Shown piece by piece: positions 1 through 9,843 of a stretch of 10,314 bases of DNA. The notes under the pieces are model-generated. The model saw only the letters and a list, made by a program, of their open reading frames with translations, was not told the origin of the DNA and did no database searches. Source of the DNA: Podila epigama (Eukaryota; Mortierellomycota; Mortierellomycetes; Mortierellales; Mortierellaceae); the NCBI GenBank assembly GCA_015679605.1, contig JAAAVE010001094.1, forward strand, positions 1-10,314. Reading direction: 5' to 3'. A program made the position numbers and the translations under genes. Positions within the stretch are counted from its first letter, which is position 1. Each line of letters opens with the position of its first letter.

Positions 1-110
1 CAAGGCCAGATTATGTTAGAAAGGAGCAAAAAAAAAAAAGATGGCCTTCACAAGCACAGAAAACAACCATAATGCACTGCTAGTTCAAACGTAAATCATG
101 CACTTCATAC
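1..110 (-). other. NEO1 intron 10, truncated by the window edge
   Basis: A GTATGA donor at 105-110 begins an intron that does not close inside the window. Reading on from either internal AG near 83-90 meets a stop quickly. On the minus strand a poly-T tract (29-40) is followed by CTAAC (15-19), a good branch site, so the acceptor probably lies only a few bases left of position 1. Confidence 0.7.
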
Positions 111-3100
111 CTTGGTAAACACTGATAAGAAGCCAACTGAAAAAGGTCTTGTAGGAAAGTGACCGCCCCTTGGTCAGATCACGGTATAGCTCGGGATACA
201 ACAGCGCAATGTCCTCTGGAACGTCCTTGTCCAAAACCAGCGAGAACACGGGTGCATTGGTGTAGATGGTTGTATATCCGACAATCAACATGCCTTGGTA
301 AAGTGCAATCGGCGCGAAATAGAACATGGCCGAAAACACAGCCTGCATAATCGAGATAATCAAGCCACGATGAATCACAAACTGGGACAGCTTGGCGGAT
401 CGCTTGTAGCTGTTGCGTCCATGCCACAGCAGCAGCTTTGTCAAGTAACTGAACTGCAAGACTGAGAAATCAGCCGCAAGCGACGCTTGCTTGCCCTCCT
501 TGCCTACAATACCTACACCCACATCAGCTTGCTGAATCATGCTCACGTCATTGCCTCCATCGCCAATACAGCAGATCCGCTTCTTTGTATACTGCTTGAT
601 GAGCCTTGCAATGTCAGCCTTCTGCGTTGGTGAACAGCGACAACAGACAACCACTGGCAATCGGACCGTGATCTCAATGAACTCTTCTCGCAAATAGTCC
701 AAGCAGAGTTGAATCGATTCGCCATCAATCACCAAGCAACAATCCTTCTTGCCTCGCAATATATCCAATTCATCCTGAGCATCCAACGCATTCGTCACTA
801 CATCGATAAAGATATAGAGTTGAAGGGAGAAAAAAGAATGATTAGCCAAGGAACAGACAGAGCCCACAATACCAACAACTATGTTCCTTCAATATCAGTA
901 TCATAAAAAAAAAGACCCTTACACTTCGCAATCTGGTGAATGTTCTGGTTTCTAGCCACAAGTTTAGACGAGATTGCAATACAAGTTGCCGTCTCAATCT
1001 TGTCACCTGTCAACATCCAGATCTTGAGTCCTGCATTGCGAAGGAGCTCAAGCGTCGTCTTGACACCGTCCTGCAGTTTATCTTCAACACCAGTCAGACC
1101 CAAGAGCTCCAAATCCTGTTCCAGAATTTGATTCACTACAGCATTCATGGCACTCGTCCGGTCTGTAATCGACGTCTTGGCAACATGGTACTTGGCTTCG
1201 AAATCCTGATACATCTCTTCAGAGAGCCTCTTCCGTGCAACGACCAACGTCCGCAGACCCTCACGTGCCATGTTGCCGCATTCCTCCTCAAGCCAGTCGT
1301 TATACTGAACAATCTTGGCCATCACCACATCCGCACCCTTTTCATAAAATGTCATCTCTCCCGTTGTCTGGTCCCGAACAATGATTCCCATACGCTTCGT
1401 TTCACTTGTAAAGGGGAACACTTGAAGCACTTCAAACTCAAAGGTCTCTCCCTGCGCATTCCGAATATGGATATTGTTCAAATCACGGAACACAAGCGTC
1501 AAGCCAACACTCTCGGTCCATCGCACAATCGCCACCTCATCCGGTGATGATGCTTGGTAAGTGATGCTTCCATTGTCCTCCGTCACCGGCGTCACGTTAT
1601 GGCAAAGAGCCAAGGCTGTAACAATATCCCGGATACGCGATGAAATGTCGCGTCGTGCCTTGTTGCCTCCAACATGCGATGGTGCTGATGCAATACCTCG
1701 ATTTCTGTTGAAACCGCTGCCTGTCGTCCACATGACGAAAAGATAAAAAAGAAGAGAAAGGGCATGTCAATAATGTCCAACATGGATGAAAAAAAGACAG
1801 TCCTCTGCATGTTAGTTCCTTTGCAGAAATATTACCTTGCTGCGAGTATGCTGTATCCAAATGCGTTGAAATTTCGTCCATGGTATCTACACTATACGAC
1901 ATTGTTCCCATGTGAAGTTTTTTCAGTTCCATGTCTAAGAAACAAAAACAAATAAAATAGTAGTCAATGAGAACATTAGTAAATAAAGAATATACCTTCA
2001 TAGTACTTTACACAATATATCCAATTGAATTCTTAATAAAAAAACATATCGTACCATTCTTGGTGAGCGTTCCTGTCTTGTCAGAGAGTAAATACTCAAT
2101 TCGGCCAAGCTCTTCAGGAATAGTGCTGGTACGGACAATTGTGCCTGGGATCTCTTTGTCGTTCATGATTTGCCATCCATAGACTGTTTTGCCCATATCC
2201 AGGTTCACACGAAGCGAAATTGGGATGATGGAAGAAAACAGGATCAAGAAGCGGAACAAGTAAATGTACCAAAGACCTTGAAATCCGTTCAGCGCAATCA
2301 TAGATAGCGAGAGTGTCAGTGTGAACGCACAAAGAATCTAGAGTTTGTTTACCCGGCGTGATTTTTCGTTCATACGAGAAACATTGGATGTAGAGTTTAG
2401 CAAGAAGAGTCAGTTTTTGCGTCCAATTGCATGTTCTTCATTGCGAACAACGAATAGAAAAAAAGAAAAAGAGCGCACCTTTGACAGTCGGTTCACTTCA
2501 GAGTCCAATAGTCCAATCTTTGTCTTTGGGTGGTTTGTGTTCATGACTGCGCGAGTATCGCGACCAGTGTAGATCACAAAGCCAATTGCATTTCCGGAAG
2601 CAACGACAGTGTTTGTCCAAAGAGTGTTGTCGACACTCAATGGCTCCGTATGTTGACCCTAGAGGTGTGAATGGTTTCCTCAGATTAGATAAGCTGATCT
2701 CGTCGCTCATGAAAAACGTTGTTGCATGGCACTTGATACAAAGAACAAGAACAGAATTGCCTTGTCCAACAATGCAATATAGAACAGGGGATACATACTG
2801 GACCATCTCCATCCTTGCTGAAATTTCCAATGAACGAATGAATATCCTTATGAGGCGAATCCGCATAGATCGATGCGTTCAAATCAAGGAGTGCCTCGTC
2901 GCTTGGTAATGCTTGGCAAGACGGCACAGCAAGTCTCAATTTCCAATCAGTCTCTCCGTCGAGCTGGTCGGTCCTGATAAAGCAGGCTCCTGATTCTTCT
3001 GTTGTCCTGAGCAATACCATATCAGCAGGTACGTTTTGGTTCTTTTTGACCACAATCATGTCGCCGACACGGATTTTTGAGCTAGGTATCACTTTAAGTC

Positions 3101-5319
3101 CGCTTGGTGTCACGATCTGGTACCGCTGCGAGTTGGCTTCCTGATCTCGCTTATATCGCTTCATGTCATCAACGGCCTCTTTACCAATCGTCACAGCCAG
3201 TACGAAGCATAGTGGTGCTACATATGTGACGATGTAACCTAGGATATAAGACAGACAAAGATTTTTGACGTTAGGAGGATTGTCATAGATTGTCATAGTT
3301 GAATGACACAAAGTGCAAAGTGCTGTGCCCCGACGATTATTACTTACCGATTTTGAGTGCTGGCACGAACTGCGAAAGAGCGACCAGCAAGAAGTACAGA
3401 TTCAAGAAAAATTTGAACTAGGGAATGACGAGGAAAATTGTCCATCGGGTCAGTTAGTTGTCTATCCTTTGGGGGGTTTTTTTTTCATGCATGTGCATGA
3501 TTGCATGATGGCGTGTTTGCATAAAAGAGTGCATGTCACTCTTTAAAAGAAAACTAAAAGACGATAGTTACCTGCTCCCAAAGCACTATTGGCAAAAAAC
3601 TAAAGATGCTGTATTTTGTGTTCCGAGTGACATTGGGTGGGTACCGCTTCTTTTCCTTGGCTATTGAAAATAATAAAGTAAAAAAGTGAGTAAAAACAAA
3701 AAAAAACACGTATTATTATTTATCATCTCACACGCCCGATAGTGCCGAGAGTGGGACAATATTTGTCCGCACCGAAACAAATTCCTTCCCGCCCATTTTG
3801 TTTTTTTTTCCTTACCAGTCGCGTGAAAGTCGATCGTCCGCGATTTAGAAGCCTTTGAGTTCTTGGCAGGCTTGAGGTCATCCATGATGGCTGATAACTT
3901 TTGTCGATTGGGGCCAAAGTTCTGTCAATCGAGAGGGTGGAATTGTGAATGTAGACGTGTATGTATTTGGGTTGTGTATCGAGTTGACACATATGTTGAA
4001 GAGATATGGAGACAGAGATTAAATTAGCGTCGTTGTCAGAATGGATAAATGGATATTTCGACGAGTATTCTGCCACGATAATATCCAGGGTCGGGTCGGG
4101 GTCGAGGCTCACGAAGGTGTGAGCAAGAGTCGAGTGTGAACTTGTGTGTGTGTGTGAACTTGTGCGTGTGTGTGTAAATGTATGAGGGTTTGTATGTTGA
4201 GAAAAAGTAAGAAAAGAAAAAAGAATGCCCTCTGAGAACGCTACGCCGTCGACACTCGACACTCGAGAGTGACAACCCAGGGGAGCGGTGGACGACAATG
4301 AAGTGCGCGAGGCACAACATATGTCAAAGGGTGTATATATGTATGTGCATGTCACTGAACATGAGAAACGGGGGATTAAATATAGGGACAGATGAGAACT
4401 GCCTCAATATGATAGTCGACATTGGAATAATGCAAAAGCGTGATAACAATGAAGGAAAAGGGAGAGAGAGAGAGAGAGAGCACAACAGCGATGTCGTTGA
4501 TGATATAAAGGTGCTGATTGTTTGAATGAACCCTTTTGTTTTTTTGATCATTCATGTGTTGATCCATATCTGTTTCCTGTCAGGCAATGTCGTGCCAATG
4601 TCGTGCCAACGTCATGCCATGTCATGTCGTGTCGTGCCATGTCATGTCCAGTCTTATCCCTGTTCCAAGGGTCCTTGTCCATGACACAGGTAACCATTGA
4701 ACAGTGAGAGTAGCAGAGTTCGGTCATGATTTACCTGACTGCTACTGCTTTTGGATCGACCGCGGGTACCTCCGGAGCTGCTGGTTCCACTGGCGCCGCC
4801 AAAGGAGGTGCTACTGTGGAGTAGAAGAGGCGCTTCATCCTCGTCTTCCTCGTCCGAGTAACGGTATTTTGACTGACGGTAGCCGTGACTCATGGCAGCT
4901 GCTGATCTTGCGTGAGTGGAGCGTGTCCCTGAGGATGAAGTTGGGGCAGGGTGATTCAAAAGAGAAGACGAAGTGGGAGTGGAGGCTGCACTGAAAGTGT
5001 CTCTATCGGTCAAGGGTGTGTTGAATGCGGATGGGAGATTGGGTGTCGAAGATGGAGGTGACCGTGGACGTGGGCTTGCACTCGCTGGACGGGTAAAGAG
5101 ATTGGTACTGCTGGTAGTAGTGGTAGTGGTAGTGGTAGTGCCGTTGCGGTTGAGACTGACAGAGTGAAGAGAGTGAAGAGAGTGAAGATTGGCCTGGGAA
5201 GAAGGATTGGAAGAAGGATGAGGATGGCTGTGCTGATGCGTCGTGTCGTCAATGTCGTCAGTATCGTCGTCGTTGCTTTGAAGAGGAAGGAGCGCAAAGG
5301 TGTCTTTGTCCTTGGACAT
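111..5319 (-). CDS. NEO1: Neo1-type P4-ATPase (phospholipid flippase), 10 exons, 3' end outside window
   Basis: Predicted phospholipid-translocating ATPase of the Neo1/ATP9 class, which flips PE and PS to the cytosolic leaflet of Golgi and endosomal membranes. Exons in transcription order: 4735-5319, 3816-3921, 3572-3660, 3348-3417, 2799-3238, 2479-2658, 2055-2337, 1836-1934, 923-1720, 111-797. All introns are GT-AG with matching phases and give 1112 codons plus one base. Motifs seen: actuator DGET at residues 377-380, P4-type PISL in TM4 at 529-532, phosphorylation motif DKTGT with Asp576, nucleotide-binding KGAD at 745-748, TGDK at 855-858 and GDGGND at 962-967. TM1-6 are present. Coding stops at a GTATGA donor within TM7 (VYQG); roughly 135-140 C-terminal residues should lie left of the window, judging from yeast Neo1 (about 1150 aa). 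The start is the first ATG of exon 1, with a purine at -3 and no upstream ATG in the preceding 100 nt. The family call is very secure; exon 1 and its 813-nt intron are the least certain part. Confidence 0.95.
4143..4175. repeat. Interrupted TG/CA dinucleotide microsatellite
   Basis: Seven TG units (4143-4156), then AACT, then a second TG-rich run (4161-4175) with one C interruption. It lies in NEO1 intron 1. Confidence 0.9.
4462..4480. repeat. GA/TC dinucleotide microsatellite
   Basis: An uninterrupted run of alternating G and A, nine units plus one base, inside NEO1 intron 1. On the transcribed strand it is a CT tract. Confidence 0.9.
4586..4649. repeat. Degenerate 11-bp tandem repeat
   Basis: Two perfect copies of AATGTCGTGCC (4586-4596 and 4597-4607), a third with two changes (4608-4618), then shorter and rearranged ATGTCATGTC/GTGTCGTGCC pieces to 4649. 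It sits about 85-150 nt inside the donor end of NEO1 intron 1 and looks like slippage-derived minisatellite DNA. Confidence 0.8.
5113..5140. repeat. GGTAGT-type coding microsatellite
   Basis: Repeating GGTAGT on the plus strand encodes ACT/ACC threonine codons on the minus strand. It produces the poly-Thr run (residues 61-69) of the predicted NEO1 N-terminus. Mixed codons limit but do not prevent slippage. Confidence 0.85.
5161..5187. repeat. Three perfect 9-bp tandem repeats encoding Leu-His-Ser
   Basis: AGAGTGAAG occurs three times in a row. On the minus strand each unit reads CTT CAC TCT, giving the LHS triplets in the NEO1 N-terminal tail (residues 45-53). The identity of the units at the DNA level points to recent expansion. 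Confidence 0.9.
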
Positions 5320-6238
5320 TGCTCAATCTTTTTCACAAATCCTTGTTTGTGTTTTTTGGTTTTTTGCCCAACAAAAATGGGATGGCACCACTTGCTTGAT
5401 CCGAATGGGATTGGATTGGATTGGATTGGATGGATAGATGTTTGGCTGTGTGTCGTATTGTTTTTATCGTCAATAATTATGTGTCGTGAATGTCTGTCTA
5501 TTTCTGTGTTCTTGGCAATAAAAAAAAGGAAGCCTGACCAAAGAGTGGATGGGATTATGTCAATGTCCGACCGCTTTTTTTTTTGCATGCAGATGCAACA
5601 AAAAAAACGCAACGGTCTGTGTCTTTTTGATTATGAACACAAAGACAGGGGTGTGTATAGAGATTATATGTGTGTTGAATGTGTGATGGATGTATGAATA
5701 TATTATTGCTGTGCCAATGTGGAAGGTGAATGTGAATGTGAAGCGACAAAAGGATGAAGTAACAGAAACAGGATGGGTACCAAAGATGAATTTGAATTTT
5801 GGGAAACGTGTTTGGTCATTCCTTCTTCTCCTTCTTCCTTCTACCACAAAAAGTTTTGTTGGCGCGTCTTTCTCTTCTCACCAAAAAAGGTCACCCTCAT
5901 GACCCTTGTTACCCCTTAATCTTAACACATTACACCCTGAATGGAACACGTCTCCAGCGACCTACCGATGTAGAAACCTGTACACATGGTTGTATGAATC
6001 AAGATCTTATTTTGAACTGTTCTTTCCTATCTACGGTCATAATAACACGAACTAATTCAAGCCTACTTTGCTGCTTGTCAAACACACTATCGCCCATTGG
6101 GTTACATTCACACGGCTATGCACAATCTAATGCAATATGTATGCACGCAAAGCACTCTATCGGCTTTATCATGTCACATCACATTTGTTCCCATTCATTC
6201 ATATCAAACAATCAAAAAAAATAATAATGCTAATAATC
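5320..6238. other. Intergenic region: CHO2 3' flank and NEO1 promoter/leader
   Basis: Between the CHO2 stop and the NEO1 start (919 nt) I see no gene. The right part (about 5880-6238) should carry the CHO2 3' UTR; no canonical AATAAA hexamer on the minus strand was found. The left part should carry the NEO1 promoter and leader. It contains A/T homopolymers (for example 5573-5584 and 5599-5606), a GGATT pentamer array (5408-5431) and TG-rich stretches near 5650-5700. Short open frames here have no recognisable product. Confidence 0.7.
5410..5429 (-). promoter_or_regulatory. Four tandem CCAAT boxes upstream of NEO1
   Basis: ATTGG occurs four times with no spacer on the plus strand, so the minus (coding) strand reads four consecutive CCAAT pentamers. 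They lie 91-110 nt above the NEO1 start codon. CCAAT is the core bound by the fungal HAP/NF-Y complex. The array is seen directly; binding, and whether it lies in the promoter or the transcribed leader, are inference. It could simply be a microsatellite. Confidence 0.45.
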
Positions 6239-9200
6239 TTAGGGCGCAGAGACAACAAACTCTGGTGTATCCGATGAGGGCTGCATCGGAGTAGTGGCGG
6301 CAGAGGGTGCAAAGGGCGCCAGCGCCTTGCGCGCCGTAAAGATCCTCTGCGCCATGTGCAGACACGACATATCCACTGCGACCACTTGCCACGCAAAATC
6401 AATACCATACAAGAGTTCAACACCTTTGACAATCCGTTTGGCAATCGCTTCGTTAATCATCACAAACGTCTCATCCACTGTGCAAGGCATCACTTCCTTG
6501 TCATTGGAAAAGGCGCGCTGTACGAACGGCAACAGTTCTTTTGCAATAGAGTCAACAGAGAGCGTGACATTCGCGTCCTCATGATGTGGCACTAGTATAT
6601 CAAACCCAATGCAAAGATTAGTCATGAAGCACACGAGTAAACGCGTAAACAAGTAAAGGAAACAAAGGAAGCAAATAAAGAAAAGGAGCACGACTTTTGT
6701 CAGTCGCATGACTAAAGCAATAGTTCCTCTTGATCCCATGTCCACAAAAGAGATACACCATACAAGCGTGCAACTTACATGTCATTTCAAAGGGCGTCGA
6801 GCAGGCCATCACATTATACCGGTTGTTATGATGGTACCGGAATTCAAAGTGGCCTTCAAACCATGGCAGCTTATCACCAAGGAAAATAACTTGTCCACGA
6901 CAGACTTCCTTGTCATTGATCCACACGACCTCTTCTTCACCGACTTCTCCATCCCCCTTGCCTGCATGGTCATCCACACCTTCTTCTGCCACACCCAGTC
7001 GCGGGTCTGGTCCTGCGAAAAGATACCGTCTCTTGGAGGCAATGTTGGTCACTCTCTTGTTCGTGTTCGTTCCTACTTTGTAGATGCCAATCCAGTCACG
7101 GTTGCTGTGATTCAAAGGTGCCGTCCACGTCACCGCCATGGGCTCACCAAGCTCATATACAGGAATACCCTCGTCATTCATTCTTGGTGCCCTACCGCTG
7201 GCTGCCGACACCTTGACGCTATACTGTGACATATCAAAGACACCCAAATCATCCCAAGTTCGTCTACACAGTGCCATAACAGGAACAAAATTAATAAACA
7301 GACCAAACGAAAAGCCAAGATAACAATGAAAAATACCGTGCTTAAAAAAATATACATTCGGAATCAAGCTCACTTACGCGACAAACAGCTTTTCACGAGA
7401 ATTCTCAAGAATCGCACGAGAGTTAGACACAATCTCTTGAAACTTTGGTCCAACACTTTGGACCAACCCTGTTGTCCCTTCCACAAATGTTTGCGCCTTA
7501 TCCTGAACAACTTTTGTCCGTTGCAACACATCCTTGATTTCCGGGGTCTCTTCCAATCGCTCTCGGAGCTTGTTCAGAGGCAACAATGATGCTGACTTGA
7601 CTGTCTTGGACACTCCAGCTTCCTTCCGCACCTTGTCGCCATAAATCTTTTTCATGTGGGGCGATTCCACAAAGTGCAAGAACAAAAAGTTGGAAATTTG
7701 TGAAAACATGGCTAGAACAAAGATGGACCAGCTGTTGCAGATCAAAGTCATGCCCCAGAAGGCTGCATGACCCATCACTTTCTCTGGGTTGTTCACGAAT
7801 CTATTGTGTAGTATTTTTGAAAGTCGCATGTTAGTATCACATGTATTATCACGCGTGTGTATGGCAGTGTAAGTGTGCGTAAAGGTGCATGTGAAATAAA
7901 GGTATGGTGTGTGGGCTCATGCCGTGGTAAAGCCACGCGCAGATATGTACCTGTAAATACCAGTGTAGAAAAGGCCATTGGAGGACTCTTCGATGAAAAA
8001 GTCACCATAAAACCAACCAAAGTCGCCCAAAACTTCAAAGACAGAGACTGATGCCCAGATATGCAACGCAATCAGAGCTAGTCCAAGGACATGTCGAAGC
8101 AACACGGTGCCGTAGGTCCAGTCATCTGGGATTGAGTACATCTTGAAGGCCGCCAAAAAGAAGGTGGCATAGGTCATACTGTTGGAGAGGTTGAAAATGC
8201 TCTTCCAACTCTGGAACGCGTCCTGGATGGTACCCCCGTGCTTGATAAAGTGCTTTGTATAAAACTTGTTCAGGCTCTGCTGCCTCAGCACCGTGCCCAA
8301 GACAAAGGAATGGAAAACGCGCCAAACAAAAGCCTGGAGGACAATCATAAAGTTGATAAAAGATGGCCCCGTGTTGGAAATCAAGAGTGGTGCAATGGTC
8401 GCATAAAAGATAATGAGCACCACAAAGATATCGGTCGACCGGAAAATATCAAAGTTCTTGAACACGATCAAGTCCCGTCTGAAATATGTGTTGTACATAT
8501 CCTTCGAACCGCAAGGAACAAGGGTTGCCGCTGTCTGTGCCTCAAGAGGCGTACTGGTGCCACTGTTGACTGAAGAGCTTGTTCCCACAGAAGCAAGAGC
8601 CTTTTCACTTAAGACAGGCATCCGTTTCTTATGCACCAATGGAGGGTTATATGTCTTTTCAATGTCTACAAGTGTCAATGTGTGTCTGTCAGTAACCCAT
8701 TGCATGTATTCTGTTATTCATGAGCAAAATACAGAAACGTATTAGGAAACCAAATAAAATCAAGCACAAAAAAAGAATTACTTACGTGGATTCTCAACCA
8801 AGGTCAAAAATGCAAACTGAGCTGCGTGGGCAGCCAAAGACACAAACAGAACCATATACGACGCGGTAATGAGGGAAATTCCATAGTAGCCGGCATAACC
8901 AACCGAGTACATGGGATGAGGAGCCATCTCAAAGACGCCATCAAAAGTCAATGATTGCTCAATCAAAAAGAAAAAGTCTCCCCAGTCTATAAAGAAAAAA
9001 AAAGGAAAAGAATGAACAAGGCTTGTGAATGGTGACGCGTTTTTAAAAGACAATGGTACCATAGCTAGACCAGGGCAAAAGAGACTTACACCAGGCAAAA
9101 TCCTTGACGACGCGATGAGCATCCAACTTGACCCAGATGTTGAACACGACAAGGAGAATACCGCCAACCCAACGCAACAGATGGCTAAAGAAGCCAGACC

Positions 9201-9843
9201 CCTCAGGAAATGTCAACCAAGAGAGGGCAAACAGAACGTAGGAGGTAAAGTCATTCATGAGAATCAAATCAACCAGCTGGCGGTAAAGGAGCCACGTGTT
9301 GAACTCGATTGGTACGGTCTGTTTTTGACGGATGTAGCATGAGAGAGAATTTTTTTTTTGGGTAGAATAGTCATGCAAAGGGAAAGGTTCAGTATCATGA
9401 GGCCAAAGTTCAACAAGCATCCAATAGACCAAAGGACAAGCCCACAAAATAAAAATGGTGGAGGATAAAAAAGAAAAAAGGAAAAAATGCCCTTACATCA
9501 AAGTCGTAATCTGATTCCATCTTGCAGCTGAGCTCCACTTTAAGCCAGTCGTACCAAGGATTCCCACTGTTCTTGTCAAAGATTCCAGATCCACGCGCCC
9601 ATGCGACCAATCCTCGTCGTTCACTTTGCAGTTTTAATAAATATCCTAATCCGGCATTATACCCTGCTCTCCAAAAGGTAAAGATGATCAGGAAAAGGAA
9701 CCGCTTGACTGTCGTCGGCAGACTGAAAAACAGAAATATCTGCACGGCCATCACGGCCAACGTGAGCACGTCAAAGGCTGACTTTTTCTTTGACATGTCA
9801 AAGATCTCGCTGACCATGTCCTTTGTCACTGGCACGTTGAAAA
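6239..9843 (-). CDS. CHO2: Phosphatidylethanolamine N-methyltransferase (CHO2), 7 supported exons; 5' end unresolved
   Basis: Transfers methyl from S-adenosylmethionine to PE, giving monomethyl-PE, the first step of the methylation route to phosphatidylcholine in the ER membrane (EC 2.1.1.17). Exons: 9497-9843, 9090-9318, 8786-8986, 7951-8665, 7378-7800, 6779-7263, 6239-6591 (TAA at 6239-6241). Introns are GT-AG with consistent phases; 916 full codons, close to the 869 aa of yeast Cho2. Counting from the residue split at 9843: multi-spanning N-terminal part (about 20-70), first methyltransferase half with VVKDFAWYWGDFFF (about 184-199) and [10 protein letters not shown] (214-223), Ser/Thr-rich linker after VENPHIEKTY, second half with FGWFYGDFF (475-483), YRFVNNPE (497-504) and [10 protein letters not shown] (543-552). 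A C-terminal beta-type domain follows, with [18 protein letters not shown] (685-702) and FRYHH (780-784). It has the two-half Cho2 architecture rather than the short single-domain Opi3 type. The exon at 9843 begins mid-codon after a strong acceptor, so a first exon must lie upstream. Confidence 0.95.
7888..7897 (+). promoter_or_regulatory. Exact UAS-INO-like decamer inside a CHO2 intron
   Basis: CATGTGAAAT, the consensus of the inositol/choline-responsive element bound by Ino2-Ino4 at phospholipid genes including CHO2 in Saccharomyces, occurs on the plus strand within the CHO2 intron 7801-7950. An exact decamer is expected by chance about once in 50 windows of this size on both strands. It is not in a promoter position, and Ino2/Ino4 use in this fungus is unproven, so function is doubtful. 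Confidence 0.2.

Larger units (their letters stand above)
3922..4734 (-). other. Long (813-nt) first intron of NEO1, rich in simple repeats
   Basis: The interval between exon 1 (donor GTAAAT) and exon 2 (acceptor GACAG after a C/T-rich stretch) is about five to eight times longer than the other introns of this gene, which are 70-160 nt. It holds a TG/CA dinucleotide tract (4143-4175), a GA tract (4462-4480), an 11-bp degenerate tandem repeat (4586-4649) and a small inverted repeat CACTC-GA-GAGTG (4259-4270). On the minus strand the last 300 nt are C/T- and CA-rich, like a fungal promoter or leader. I found no convincing extra coding exon in it. It may host an alternative promoter, since exon 2 contains an in-frame ATG (Met208). 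Confidence 0.65.
4735..5319 (-). other. First exon of NEO1: 195-residue disordered, repeat-rich N-terminal domain
   Basis: Encodes a hydrophilic, low-complexity cytosolic tail with no recognisable fold. It contains an LHS triplet repeat (residues 45-53), a run of nine Thr (61-69), Ser/Pro/Thr-rich segments, and an acidic patch (156-162) that flows into Leu165-Leu167. Two acidic dileucine motifs of the form D-x-x-x-L-L are visible: Asp6 to Leu11 and Asp161 to Leu166. Such motifs in this protein family context would fit AP-adaptor sorting between Golgi, endosome and vacuole, but that is inference. The exon ends at a GTAAAT donor in phase 0, which joins in frame to the acceptor at 3922-3923. Because the tail is poorly conserved, linkage to the ATPase rests on frame, phase and the plausible location and composition, not on homology. 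Confidence 0.75.

Noticed and set aside
936-1547. Open frame of 203 codons on the plus strand
   Set aside because: It lies exactly opposite the largest part of NEO1 exon 9, whose minus-strand translation has clear P-type ATPase motifs. The plus-strand product shows no recognisable domain and is an antisense shadow.
4259-4270. Inverted repeat CACTC-GA-GAGTG
   Set aside because: The stem is only five base pairs with a two-base loop; such repeats are common by chance, and no terminator or site function follows.
3723-4355. Open frame of 210 codons on the minus strand across NEO1 intron 1 and exon 2
   Set aside because: It is out of frame with NEO1 in exon 2, contains Thr-His repeats from the CA tract and crosses a good splice acceptor at 3922; best seen as intron sequence.
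4586-4649. Tandem repeat considered as a CRISPR array
   Set aside because: The units are only 11 bp, directly adjacent, degenerate, without unique spacers, and lie in an intron of a eukaryotic gene.
5164-5697. Open frame of 177 codons on the plus strand
   Set aside because: It runs over NEO1 exon 1 and simple repeats upstream; the product is Val/Arg/Cys-rich with no domain, and comes from repeat DNA.
5799-6224. Open frame of 141 codons on the plus strand in the intergenic region
   Set aside because: No family resemblance, odd composition rich in Ser, His and Cys, no plausible promoter; it lies in the expected CHO2 3' flank.
6592-6745. Apparent hydrophobic segment upstream of the last CHO2 exon
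   Set aside because: It is the 187-nt intron between exons 6779-7263 and 6239-6591. Donor GTAAGT and acceptor ACTAG match in phase, and the intron length is not a multiple of three.
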